DNA from: Triparma verrucosa
Lineage: Eukaryota; Sar; Bolidophyceae; Parmales; Triparmaceae
DNA length: 64,000 nucleotides
Assembly (NCBI GenBank): GCA_030267905.1
Contig: BRXX01000433.1
Span: forward strand, 62,001 to 126,000
Direction of reading: 5' to 3'
The notes under the pieces are model-generated. The model was not told the DNA's origin. It saw nothing but the letters and a program-made list of their open reading frames with translations, and did no database searches. Positions 11,245 through 23,000 of the stretch are shown here, one piece after another. Position numbers and translations under genes: made by a program. Position 1 is the first letter of the stretch, and the number at the start of each line of letters is the position of its first letter.

Positions 11245-12630
11245 TTACTTCTTCACCCAAGTGTCGATGGGAAAGTATTCGTCGCAGTCGTTGATGTCAA
11301 TGCTACCCTTCCTGAAGCAGTTGACGAGTCCAGATCCTCCGTCAGCGAAGCTGACAGAAACTCCCTCGCAGTTGAGCGTCTCGTCACACAAATTCATGCA
11401 AGCGCTCAACGTCATGACGCCGGCGCTGGAGTCTGAAGGGCTCTCCAAGTCCGTCGCCCCATGAGAACCCGAGCCGTCGCCGCGGTCCCCCCAGCAGTTC
11501 TTCATGGAGTTGAGCTCGTAGCCAGAGCAGGCCCCGGCCTTGCCTCCGAGGCAGGGCGCGGAGCACATTGCATCGTCCAAAATTTTGGTCACGTCGCCCT
11601 TCCGAGTGCTGTCAATCCAGGTCTGGTACATGTTGTTGCTGGTGTCGCTGGTGTCGTACACCTCGTGGCCGTAGTAGTCGACCGTGGTGGTCTCGGCGTG
11701 GGCAGTTGAGTAGAGGCTCGACTCACCGTAGACGGCGTACCAAATGGTGATGGGGTCCCAGCTGGGGCGGGAACCGTAGTTAGTCCACTTTTGGTACGCG
11801 GCCTTGACGGGGCCGGAGCCGCAGCCATCGTTGAACCTGCTGCCAGTGTAAATATCGGCGCCGTTAAGAGTGAAGACCTGCTTGATCGTGGTGGGAACAT
11901 TCTCAACAACGAACTGGGCAGCACCGTCACAGTCCTCCGTGGATCCCAGCCAAGGGGACCACTCGCTGCCGTCGGAATCGCCACAGCCAAAGTTATAGCC
12001 GCCGTCCATATAGTAAATGGACTTTACCTTCTGGGCGAAGAGGGCGGGCTCCGCCTTTATTATGTCCCTCAGGTTGGTGAGCTCTCCGATGCTTGCAATG
12101 ACCACAGAGTGATCTGCCTGAGACTCCAAGGCCCTCCTGTACGAGTCAACGGCACTGTTGACATCGTTGTAAGTTTTTACGTCCGAGGGAAATTCAGACT
12201 CAATAAGGCTGGTGTACGAATCCTGGGCAGATAAGGCAGCGTCCGACGAACCCCAGGGCCCAGTGTAAGCCCCAAGGGTCGCAGACGAGTTGTAGTAGTT
12301 CTGGAGGACATCGACACCCCCGATGCCCTTGGGAAAACCTGTGTTGTGCAGGATGGCCACAATCTCGCATGCGCCAATGTCCTGAAGGTAATGACCGACA
12401 GAAATAGCACCAACTGCGAGGGTGTGGAGTAGTGATGGTGAAGTGGGGTTGGTAAGATTCGGTTTTTGTCGCTTGGAGGTCCCTTTTTGTGTCTCACCAT
12501 CGTCCACATCGAAACCTAGGTCTGTGTCGATGATAAGTTTAACAGGAGAGGAGCCCGTCGCAGTTATCAGGGATAAAACAGCGATAGCAAATCCTTTAAA
12601 AATCATTGTCAGTGCGGCGGGTGTGGACAA
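11245..12630 (-). CDS. Secreted nucleoside hydrolase with Cys-rich PAN/Apple-like tail
   Basis: Two exons, 12630-12498 and 12413-11245, give about 433 residues. A signal peptide lies behind the first Met or the Met eight codons later. The Ca2+-binding signature of inosine/uridine-preferring nucleoside hydrolases (DTDLGFDVDD) is at the N-terminus, followed by HNTGFPKGIGGVDVL and the later SWDPITIWYAVYG. The family cleaves N-ribosidic bonds of nucleosides. The last ~110 residues hold eight or more cysteines (CSAPC, CSGYE, CMNLCDETLNCEGVS, NCF) like a PAN/Apple or WSC-type binding module. The 84-nt intron (12414-12497) follows the DVDD motif, has good GTGAG and CAG sites, and is in frame without a stop. 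Its 3' end faces the FGE gene 61 bp away. Confidence 0.85.
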   Translation of the reverse strand: MSTPAALTMIFKGFAIAVLSLITATGSSPVKLIIDTDLGFDVDDGETQKGTSKRQKPNLTNPTSPSLLHTLAVGAISVGHYLQDIGACEIVAILHNTGFPKGIGGVDVLQNYYNSSATLGAYTGPWGSSDAALSAQDSYTSLIESEFPSDVKTYNDVNSAVDSYRRALESQADHSVVIASIGELTNLRDIIKAEPALFAQKVKSIYYMDGGYNFGCGDSDGSEWSPWLGSTEDCDGAAQFVVENVPTTIKQVFTLNGADIYTGSRFNDGCGSGPVKAAYQKWTNYGSRPSWDPITIWYAVYGESSLYSTAHAETTTVDYYGHEVYDTSDTSNNMYQTWIDSTRKGDVTKILDDAMCSAPCLGGKAGACSGYELNSMKNCWGDRGDGSGSHGATDLESPSDSSAGVMTLSACMNLCDETLNCEGVSVSFADGGSGLVNCFRKGSIDINDCDEYFPIDTWVKK

Positions 12631-12897
12631 CCAGCGGGTTTGGGGTGATTAAGACAACCAGGATTATTGGGCGATCCTATGAAGCCGTCCAACAAGATGG
12701 CAGGATATAATCAAAACTTAAAACGTGACCAGTACAGGACCAAACACCATTCACGCCCAATCACTTAATTTTTGGAACTAGCAAGTCCTAATAAAAACCC
12801 TCTCCTCCGCTGTACATGTTCAACAATCTTGCAATCTGCTAACTCCTCACTCTAGCTCCTCTCCCCCCTTCACCCAAATTTCACACCCGGGCGGTAA

Positions 12898-14387
12898 ATG
12901 TTTGCATCAACACCCAAAACTGAGCGTCCCATCACTCCGTACCTCGACCCGGATGCTTCCAAAAAGCTGCAGCAACTTTTCTTCGGGAACAAAGACGAAG
13001 GTCCCAAACGGAGCCTGAAGCAGGTGAGCATTAGCACGCCCCCACAAATCTATCCCTCGTACTTCGTTGGTATCAAACTCAGACTCAAACTCGTAATGTA
13101 GATGCGTGCGTGGGCAAACAAGGCATCTCTCCCTAAAGCCCGCACTATTGAAGGCGTCGGTGAAATCTCCTTCAGCCACAACAACAAGCGCTTGGTCCGT
13201 CACGTCACCAGGGCACGCTCCCGCAACGTCAGGAAGAACGGAAAAGTACTGAAGAGGGTGGAGAAGGAGACGCTTACATTCGACGGGAGCACGAGCAGGA
13301 CGTTGCCGATGAAGTACCAGCATTTGCACGTCGACAGTGTCGCAAATGAAACGTGGAAAAATGTAGACATTCCAGATAAGGTGACAAAGGAGGTCACCGA
13401 AGTAGACATAGGCTGCGATTACGTGGACGGCGTGGACAAAATAGCAATTCCTCCGGGTTTCATTACCTTGAAGACAGAGCCTGGGCTACAGAAGTCGGAC
13501 ATCAAAGAGAAGTTCTCGGAGAGGGTCGTAATCCGGCCGACCAAGACGATAAAGAAGGGCGATAAAATAGAGCGCGTGGAGGGCGACTTCCTGATAAAGG
13601 CCATCGACTATCAGGAGAGGTTGGAGAAGAGGGTCAAAGTGATAAGGCCGAAGAGTGCTCCCATCCGGAACATCAAGAAGAGCCAGAGGGCAGCTAGGGA
13701 TGCGCTAAGTACGCCGAGCAGGTGAGAGAGAAAAGAGAGCGTGTAATATGTTAACAACGCTAACAACGCTAACAACGCTCACAAAGATTTGCCAGGCTTG
13801 GGGAGAAGTACGTGGACAGAAATCACGATTGGATGACGAAGAATTTTCCCAACAAGCGCATCTTCAAGATGGTCAAGCAGCTCCCCGGCGAATCTCTGAC
13901 CTCCAAGAGCGACCGCATCGTGGACGTGGATTACCTCACTTACAACGCTGAGGACCCCGAACTCTATGAATGGTGCATCGAAATGGGCGATGAGAACGTT
14001 AAAAAACTCAAGTACAATCCCGACGGCACCCTCAAGCTCAAACCTCCCAAGTACTACAAGAGGGCAATCTTAGAACCCGGCAAAGAAGACCTTCTAACCT
14101 ACGAACGAGCCGAATATGCCCAAGAAAAATTTTCCCAGCTCTCCATCCCCAAACGCCGCTGGGACTCAAACGCAACCACCGAATACTTCCGAAACCAGAA
14201 CGATGAGCTCGTCAAGACGGTCGTGAAACGCGACAAAGGCAAAAATATACTAAAGCACCGGAGAGAAGTAATTGAGGAAATAGCTGAAATTAAATCAAAG
14301 ACAGGCGCTAAAGTACAAAGTCAGTACGCTATTGAAAATACGGGGAAATTCAGAACTTACAGCGAAGCGAAGAGAGCAGGTTTTTGA
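12898..14387 (+). CDS. Conserved-looking basic protein, function unknown
   Basis: Three exons, 12898-13023, 13102-13721 and 13796-14387, join in phase and encode about 445 residues. It is highly charged (many Lys/Arg), has no signal peptide or membrane segment, and shows no domain I recognise. There are many short beta-like stretches (KVTKEVTEVDIGCDYV, KFSERVVIRPTKTIKK). The C-terminal third is helical and basic. Soluble cytoskeletal or axonemal proteins can look like this, but I do not assign one. Intron 1 (13024-13101) and intron 2 (13722-13795) are short with GTGAG donors; intron 2 contains a small tandem repeat. Confidence 0.7.
13752..13780 (+). repeat. 9-bp tandem repeat inside intron
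   Basis: The unit TAACAACGC is repeated three times in a row inside the 74-nt second intron. Each unit contains TAAC, a possible branch-point core, so the repeat may offer several alternative branch points. Confidence 0.8.
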
Positions 14388-14565
14388 ATTAAAAACGTTT
14401 TTCGACACAGTTTTTTTGGATCCTTCTTCTTTTCTAACGATTTGAGGTCTTTGAGCAATAACCCGAACAATCACCTCAATCAATCTTTCGATTTTCATCT
14501 TCCTTCTTCCGTCTAGCCCCCCCCAGCCCCCCCCCATGCCCCCCCCATGTTAAAGCATTCTTAAT

Positions 14566-16392
14566 TTACTTCTTCATAGGACTCCCTGGCGTATCCTCCG
14601 CACTAATAAAATCAAGCAAATCAATCCTACTAACTATCCCGCTCACGACGGTCTTAGTCTTGCAGCTCTTGCCCCCTCCGACACTGTCGGCGGAGAACAA
14701 CCTCTGGTCGGTACATACGAGAGCGAAAGGTTCGTGATCGAATATTCCAGCCAAGGCTCCTAGGGTATCTCCCAGCTTGACTTTCTGGAAGGATTTGTAA
14801 AGGCATTCGGAGACTTCGGAATCGGGGGAGCACCTTCCTGAGAGGAGGCGGGCGGTCATGTTTCCTTCGGTGACAACGCCGATTACATCTCCTTTGTTGT
14901 TGACGACTGGGACCATGTCGAAGCCTTCGTTTTTGAGGAGGTCCACGGCGCCACGGACAGTCACATCGGAGGTTATGGTGAGGGGGGTCTTGATTTCGAG
15001 GTCGGAGACCCTCTTGGTTGCCCACCAACCGGTGAATTCTTTCTTTTGGATTAGGTCGTTGTCGACGAAACCTTGGTCAATCATCCAGTTGTCTGAAAGA
15101 GCCTTGGTCATGTAGTTCCTCACGGAATCGGGGAGGATAACGACGCACTTTTGACCTTCCTTGAGCGTCTTGGCGTGTTTCACAGCTTCAGACATGGCCG
15201 CCCCGCACGATCCTCCGCAGAGGAGCCCCTCCGTCCTAATCATCTTTCTCATCATGAGCATGCTAGCCTTGTCGTCGCTCTTGGCCCAGATGTCGATGAG
15301 CTCACGGTCGAGGACGTCAGGGATGAAATCGTAACCGATTCCTTCGACGGTGTAGCTGCCGAGGCGGTTCTCGTCGTTGAGGGAGTCGGGGACGGCGAGG
15401 ATTGAGCCCTTGGGGTCAACTCCGACGACGGTGCAAGCGTCACCGAGCCTGGGTTGGGGTTGTGGAGTTGTGTGTGCGTCAGTGAGTCGGAAACCTTGAA
15501 ATATAACGTACCGAAGTTGTTAGTCGTCTTTCCCCTTTCTCACCTCTCCTTAAGTTTTTTCGCCGTTCCGCTGATCGTCCCTCCTGTCCCCGCCCCCGCA
15601 ACGAACATATCAACTTGCCCTCCAGTCTGTTCCAAAATCTCCTCCGCAGTCCCATCATAATGCGCCAACGGATTCCCCGGATTCGCATACTGATCAAGTA
15701 TATGACTATTAGGTATCTCCGCGTTCAATCTCTTCGCGAGGGAAATGTGAGAGTCGGGGGCGTCCCATGCAGCCTCGGTCGGGGTGCGGTATATTTGAGC
15801 GCCGAGAGCTTGGAGGACGTAGACCTTCTCATTTGACATTTTTTCGGGGAGGCAGATGATGCATTTGTATCCTTTTATCGCGGAGGCGAGGGCGAGGCCG
15901 ATTCCGGTGTTGCCGGAGGTGGGCTCGATGATGGTGTCTCCGGGTTTCAGGCGGCCGGAGGCCTCAGCGTCTTCGACCATGCGACGTCCGATGCGGTCTT
16001 TGACGGATCCTCCGGCGTTGTAGAACTCGCATTTGGCGTAGAGCTCGCAGGATAGGCCATACTCCTTCTCGAGCTTCTGGCAGCGAACCAAAGGGGTGTT
16101 GCCGATGTGCTCGAGCACGGTCATCATGGGGCCTGGGGGGCCCTTGACGGCGGTGGAGGTCGTGCGACCCTTGGAGAGGGAAACCCAGGAGTCGGAGGAC
16201 TTCTCTCCTTTGGTGCGCTTCCAGCCTTTGGAGGAGGTGGGGGCGGCTGGAGGGGAAGAGGGTGTGCGCGGTGGCGTTGGAGACGGCGACGGGGGGGGAG
16301 GGTATTAGTTGCGAGTGATAAGGGTGACGGGATTTGATGTGGACTTGACGCCTAAACAATGGCTTCAAAGTTAGTCTCAATTTCTCGCGCAT
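14566..16392 (-). CDS. CBS: Cystathionine beta-synthase (apparent frameshift near N-terminus)
   Basis: Exons 16392-15544 and 15448-14566. The PLP-dependent core is complete: HIGNTPLV, the lysine motif NAGGSVKDR, EPTSGNTGIGLA for the phosphate cup, and GTGGTISG. CBS makes cystathionine from homocysteine and serine. The C-terminal part has a CBS-domain pair (GAVDLLKNEGFDMVPVVNNKGDVIGVVTEG is its first half), which separates it from plain cysteine synthases. The start at 16392 gives a basic, mitochondrial-like leader (MREKLRLTLKPLFRR). That leader is in a different frame from the enzyme. Losing one base in the G8 tract at 16291-16298 would join them and give 576 codons. Without that, the first in-frame Met is at MMTVLEHIGNTP (16127). 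Confidence 0.88.
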
Positions 16393-17098
16393 TTTGGCCG
16401 GCTTTGCCTTTAATCATTGACGATCCAACGGTATTTATAGAAGAAAGTTAGGCTCAACGCATCTTTTATCTACGAGCGCGGACGTATTGGTACTAAAAAA
16501 GAGTTCCACAGACGGTGCACAGACGCGAGAAAGGCTCAACTTTTTTGAAGTTGGCAGAGTGTAGTCCTCCTGCCTAGATTTCAAGTGCGAAGGCGTACTG
16601 CATGACAGTAACACTCACGTGAGGTCGCGGCTCTTTTGCTCTTAACCATTTTGAGTATTAAATAGTTATTCTCAATTTTTATCATATACGTTTACACGTT
16701 GACGTTGATTACTTTCTGCGTTGGTTATTTTTGTTTCACCGAGAGGCCTGCTGTTCGGCCTTCGGTTTTGTCGTAGTTTCGGCGAAATATTTGGAAGTGA
16801 CCAAATCTGCTCCTCCTGCTCCCTCCTCGAGCTTTAAGCCTCTGAATATCTTCACTAACGCGACGTTATTAAATTTGGTGTTCTAATCGTAGGGGATTTA
16901 AGTAGATCAGAGCGGTCAGGACTGCTTTCATTGGCAGCAGGGCGTTCTTTGATTAAAATTTGTGGTCAGCAGCGATAGCAAGAGGAGTCTCTTTATTTGT
17001 AGCAAAGGTCTCAAAACAGGTGAGAAATACGCCACTCCAACTCGACAATCGACAGCTCAACTTAAAACTAACAGTCGTCGCTTGCTGCCCACAGCAAG
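16393..17098. other. Divergent intergenic region with 5'UTR intron
   Basis: About 700 bp separates the CBS and HUWE1 genes. The right end holds a likely 5'UTR intron of the HUWE1 gene: donor CAG|GTGAG at 17020, AACTAACAG before a CGTCGCTTGC box, and acceptor CCCACAG ending at 17094, four bases before the ATG. Its 3' half resembles the introner 3' module. The rest is AT-rich with no gene seen. Confidence 0.6.
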
Positions 17099-20000
17099 AT
17101 GCCCCCCGTGACGTCCTCAAATTTGGGTTTCTCCCCGAACATAATTGATGATCCACGAGTGCATGACCTCTACAAATCGCTCGTTGAGGCCGAGACGGTT
17201 CAGAGACTGTGCGAAATATGCGAGAGCGCGAGTCCGTGGCCGTACGATTGTTTGGTCGACCTTGGGACTTGGAAGGAGGTGAGTTGAGGGAGAATGGAAG
17301 AAGGGTACAGGTCGGGGGGAGGTCGAGAAACTCTGAACAACGAGAATTGAAGCGAAATACCATTGAAACACTCGGTGAACACGAGTAATAAAAAACACGC
17401 GCAGTGAACACACGCAGTAAACATAAATAGTCAATAAAATCACAACGAAAGCACACCCACACAACTCACACTGCATCCCACCAACCCAGGCCCTCGACAA
17501 AATCGACAAAATAATCGAAGGCTGCCTCCCCAACAACCTCCTCATTGAGTCTTCCGTCCCACTCGTCCCCTCCTCCCCTCCCACTCCCTCCACCTCCCCC
17601 CCCCCCTCGTCCTCAATCTCCACCCTCCTAACCCTCCTAACCTTCACCTCCTCCCTCCTCCACTCCTCCATAAACAAGCACGTCTACAACTCGACCTCCC
17701 ACCTAATCCTCCTCCTAGCCTCAACCTCCGATCACGTTTCTTCCCTCGCAACGATCTGTTTGATGAGGTTGAGCCAGCCGCCGCTTTTGCACAGGCAGCA
17801 GTGTCCGGAACAGGCGGGCCATCACACGGCGTTGCATTCGAGTCCCAGTTCAGAGGAGAAGGTAAGGATTAGGAGCATTATACTAACGACTAGTGTTGAT
17901 AACGATATATATGCAGTTCGCTCACCCCCCCCCCCTCACTACACACCCACTCACCAACACGCCGACACACAAACAGCTCCTCCTCCTCTCCAGAGGCTGG
18001 GGCTCACAAACCTCCAACATGTCTCTTTTGACCTGCCTAAAAAACACCGAGCACAAGCCGTTGGACTTCAAGTTCGACTTCTACGGTAGTGAAGGTCGAG
18101 TTCAAGTCCACAAGACCGGGGAAGAAATGAAGGGCTGGACGACGGCCCACGCGTTCCGAACAATTGTTCAAGAGTTCAATGTCCCCAAAGAACGTCACTT
18201 CCAGCTCCTGACCCTCCTCCGTCTAACCTTATCCTTCACTACTCTCCCCTCCCGTCTATTGGCAATCTCCGTCCGCCTCTCCGCCCTAACCTCCGTCCTA
18301 AATATCGCCTCTGACGCCAACGCCCTCGCCGGTTACTTCCAAGCCCAACCCGAAATAATCCAAGAAATAGTATCCCTAATCCAACCCTCCAACACCGACG
18401 TACCCATCAATATCCGCCGCCAGGCCGTAGAAGTCCTAGACACCCTCGTTAGCCCCAAAGAAGGTAGAGAAGGTATAGCCTCCATAGCAAGGCACGTTAA
18501 CGTAATGGGCGAAATGGGCGTAGGTAAAGGTCAATACATGGGTTTGCTTCCCAACCTCCTCCGATATTCAACGAGCGTTTTAAGCGTATCCTCCAACGAT
18601 GGTATTAAAGACGACGATCTAGATGTCGGCCTAGCCTTCGTCAACGCTACGAGCAACGCCAGCACGACGAAAATCGATAGGAAAATTAAGAGCTATGATG
18701 AAATTGAGAAGCTGCAGTGGATTGATTGTATATTTTCGCTTTTGAGTGCGGTCGTTAGCACGCAGAGCGGGAGTAGTTTCCTGACGGGCTGCGGGCTTAT
18801 TCCGGCGCTGCTGCAGATTATTGATTTGCCGCATCCAAAGGGGAAGGAGCTGAAGGATAGCTTAAAGGTTTATCTTGTGGGGCAGGCGGTGCAAATTCTG
18901 GAGGCGGCTGTCATTAATTGCACGGCGGCGATGACGGCTTTTGGAGATTTGATGGGGAACGAGAAGATGGTCGAAAGGTGAGAACGTTGGTGTTATATAA
19001 CACACAATAACCCATGTTCGTGAGCGAACGTTGAATGCCGACTCGACGTTGACTACTAACTCTTCATCGTCGAGCTCAGGCTAAAAAATCTCATTGACGA
19101 AATTAAGAAGGAGGGGGGAGAGAAAAGGCCTCTAACGAGCCCTGTGAGGGTCCTTCTTTTCTCGCTGCTTAATGCGTTCACGGTGCTCTACCATTCGTCG
19201 GCGGCGAGCGCGCAGCCGAGTCCTGCCATGTCGTCGAGCACGACGAAGCTCACTCCTCTCATTGAGGATATGCTGAAAAACGTCGACCAATACGGAGGAG
19301 TCATTGCAAGCCTTACGCTCACGCTCCTGGCGGATATTATGAATTCGGACCCTCTTTGCGTCAAGGACGTCCACGAAAGCGGACTGGCGAAGATTTTCTT
19401 CGACATGCTCTTGAGCGGTGAAGTCGAGCCGACGCCCGAGCTCGTGCTGACGCTTCCGAATGTTATATCGGCGTTTTCCCTGACGGATTTCGGGTCGAAG
19501 AAGGTGGAGGAGGTCAACCCTTTTCCGGCCCTTATGAAATTGTTCCATTCTCCGCAGTACGTCATGCCTCACTCGAGGAGCATGCAGAATGACTTACCTG
19601 CGATTTTCGGGACTAACCTCGATGAGGTGATCCGGCACGTCCCCAAGCTCCGCCCCCACTGCATAGCTGCGATCGTTCAGGCCATGAAGGACCTAGACAG
19701 AATAGGCCAAGACCTCGTCGAGGCCGAACTCAACGGCGAGAACAGGACCGACAACCGGACGGAGTTCATCCAGTACGTCCACAACCTCTCCATGGTCTGC
19801 GAGCAGGTTCTGATCAAAAACGAGCACGCGGCGCCCTTCGTCGAAGCCGGGGGAATCGACTACATGCTCAACCTCTATAACTACCTCCTCCCGCCATCGA
19901 GACCCCTGCTGGCGAGGCTTTCGTGTGTTAGCAATTTCTCGCTCAGCCACTTGAGCCACTTCGCCCCGAGCGCGACGCTCACGCTTACGTTGAAGAGCAT

Positions 20001-23000
20001 CGCGCAGTTTGAAAGCTGCAAGATGATCGACACAGTCGTGCAGGCCTTGGAGAAGCGCTTCGCGAATCTTTCGGCCTCGGCGGCGCTGCTCCGCACCATG
20101 GGAGACACAGAGACCCTCAATCACATCAACGCCGAGGGCATCTTGTCCCCTATCCCCTCGGTTTCGCTCCACATGCTCCCCAAGTCCGAGGAGAACGACG
20201 AGCTGATCAAGGGCTACGCCAAATACCTCCGCTCGGTCCTCACGGTGGAGTGGCTGACCTCTCTCCTCGGCACTGTCGTCAAGACCGTATCGCAGAAGTC
20301 GGAGATCTCGGCCAGCTGGAGCGGCCAAAAGTGGCAGCAAGGTAAGGAAGGAAGGAAAAGCTTTTCCTCTAGTTCCGTGTCTAGCTGTGGCTAGCAGCAG
20401 GCAGTGGCTTCAGTCCAGACTCGTCAATTTCAACTCAACACTAACTCATCGCTTCGCTCCTTTGTCGCGCCGCAGCCATCACGGGCGAGAAGTTTGTCGA
20501 GTGCTTCAAGGTCCTCTCTCGGTTGTGCAGGAGCAGCCAGCTCGAGGTCTCGCGGCTCCGCAGCACGAAGGAGCACCTAGATCTCGAGGCGGCTCGCCTG
20601 CAGCCCAAAACAGCCAAGTCTCACGCCACCTACCCCACAACATACACGCTGCTCATCGTGAACCCCGACGGCGCCGTGATTCGCGACGGTATAAGCATCG
20701 ACTTCGCCAGCGCCGTCGGTAGCTACGATATGGGCACCGTCATCGAGGCCAGGGACAGGGTCGTCAACGAGAGTGGCGTCGTGAGGTACGAGAGCGAGAG
20801 GGGCTGGGTCTCAGAGTGCACCAGGGGAAGCGGGCGGGAACCCATCTGCGAGGTTTTCGAAGTCACACACGCCGGGGACGCAGACCTTCAAGTGGGAGAC
20901 AGGAAGGGGTCGGACCTGGGCGTCACGGACCTCTCAACGATTGGGTCGAACACGCTTTCTAGGCTGGCGTCGACGTTCAAGAACCTCTCCGTCTCCCTCT
21001 CCAAGGCGGTCACGAGCGCGTCCTCCCGGCACAGCAGCAACAGGATACTCGAACCCTGGGCAGGGAAGGTGGTGGACATGCTAGGGCAAGCGCTCGAGAA
21101 GGGGCTACTCGCAGGCCTCGAGCAGGTGGAGGGAAGGTGGGGCGAGGACGGCGACGACAACTACTTCGAAGGGCTCAAGGTGGAAAATTACGGCAAGCCA
21201 CCCCCTCCTACCACCCCGTCCAAGGGCAACCGCCGTCAGCGCTCGGACTCCGTCTGCACCAATCACGGCGGCCGGCTGACGCCCTCCGCCGCCGCCTTAT
21301 ACATCGGCTCCCAAATCAGCCTCATCACAAGCTGCATAATCGACCCCAACAAGCAGCGGAACGTCAACATTCTCCTGCTCGGTCGCCTCTGGGAGAAGGG
21401 GCTCGTCAAGGGCATTAGGTGGTGCCTCGTCTGGGGCGTTGAGGAAATGTGCATCAGAAGCGGGGAGGAGAGGGCTGACCTCGCGAAGATCCTCGACGGC
21501 GTCGCCATTGAGACCTTCGACGCCGACTCCCCGCCCATGGTCGTCACCAGCAAGCTCAAGTACTCGCGCATCCCTCAGACGGTGCAGCAGAGCTTCATTC
21601 CAGCTCTGACCATCGTCAAGAAGCTTTCCAATCGCCCTCTCATCATTAATAGCAACATGAGCATGACCTTGAACCGCCTTGACGACTCCAACACCGAACT
21701 CCATAAGCTTCTGGAGCTGACGGGCGTTGGAAAAGGCTGGCACGCGTCAGTTTTCAGCAAGGGAATGGTGGAGGGCCTTGCAGAGCTGTGCCTGGAGTTG
21801 ATCAAGGACCCACGCCTCAACGGCGTGCTCCCTCACGTGCTCTCAGGCATCCTTGACGTGGTCAAGGACGCCATCGAGTCGTTGGTTGGCATCGTAAACG
21901 ACCCGAATGACAGAACTCAAGAAACTGTCGATGAGAGGGGTCGGATCGGTCGCGCCTCGCGGTTCCCTGCGAGCGGGGGGCGCCCTGCTCGCTTGAACCC
22001 GTTCGCCCCTCCGCCGGGGACCGTGCCAGGGGCCCCACCGAACCCGTTCTTGATGTCCAGCCGAGATGGCGGTGAGCCCACGGCGACGCAGGGGCTGCAG
22101 GATTTCTTCGCACGTACCGCAGGTCGCCGCACAGGCGCTCCTCCGTCCACCTCCGAGCCAGCTCCATTCGAGCCGGACGAGAGCATCATTCAGCAGCTCA
22201 GCGACATGGGCTTCAACCGGGATCACGTCATTGAGGGCATGTGTCAGATGGAAAGCAACGTCATGGAGGTTGCGATGGAGTACGTGCTGACGCACCCGCC
22301 GCCCAGCCAGGCCGCCATCGACAGGCGGAACAGGGAGCGAGAAGCGCGACTTCGGGAGCGGGCCCGTAGGGCTTCCGAGAGGGCCACCGAGTTGATGGCT
22401 TCAGGGACGAGTGAGACGACGGAGGAGGAAACGGAAGTGGGCGTGGGGGAGGAAGACACAAAAATGGACGACGTGGAGGAATCCGATCCTCTCTTACGAA
22501 CCTTGGCTTCTGGAGCTAAGAAGGGTGAGAAGAAGAAAGGCGGCGACGAGACGGGGGCTCCGATGGAAGAGGACGAGAAGACAAAAGAACCTCCCCCCCC
22601 GCCCTCGCCGCATGAGAAGCTGCTGGATGACTTCGAAACTTACATCAAGCCCAACTGCTTGAACTTGATTGAGTCCGGAGCCTACGGCGTTGAGACGTCC
22701 TCGGACGGCCTCACGCCCGTGTCCAAGCTGGACGACGGCTTCGGAATGGGAGACGGCAATTGTGAGGGCGTGACTCTCATCGTCGTGTCGTTCCTGGCTG
22801 GCGTTCAGTCAAAATTGATCAAAAGAAATTCTACTCCCTTGCTAGAACCTGCTCGGAAGAAAGCAGACGTAATCACCGACTTTGTCACCACCCTTATCGA
22901 GCGCGTCAAATTTCTCCTAACGCAGCTGCAGTCTAAGACGAAGCCGAGCTCGTTCGTGCCCGGGTCTAGCCAGAAGCTGTCAAATCTCTTTCACGCGCTC

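Noticed and set aside
14388..14565. A possible gene in the convergent gap after the basic protein
   Set aside because: The stretch is short, T- and C-rich with long homopolymers, and no frame looks coding.
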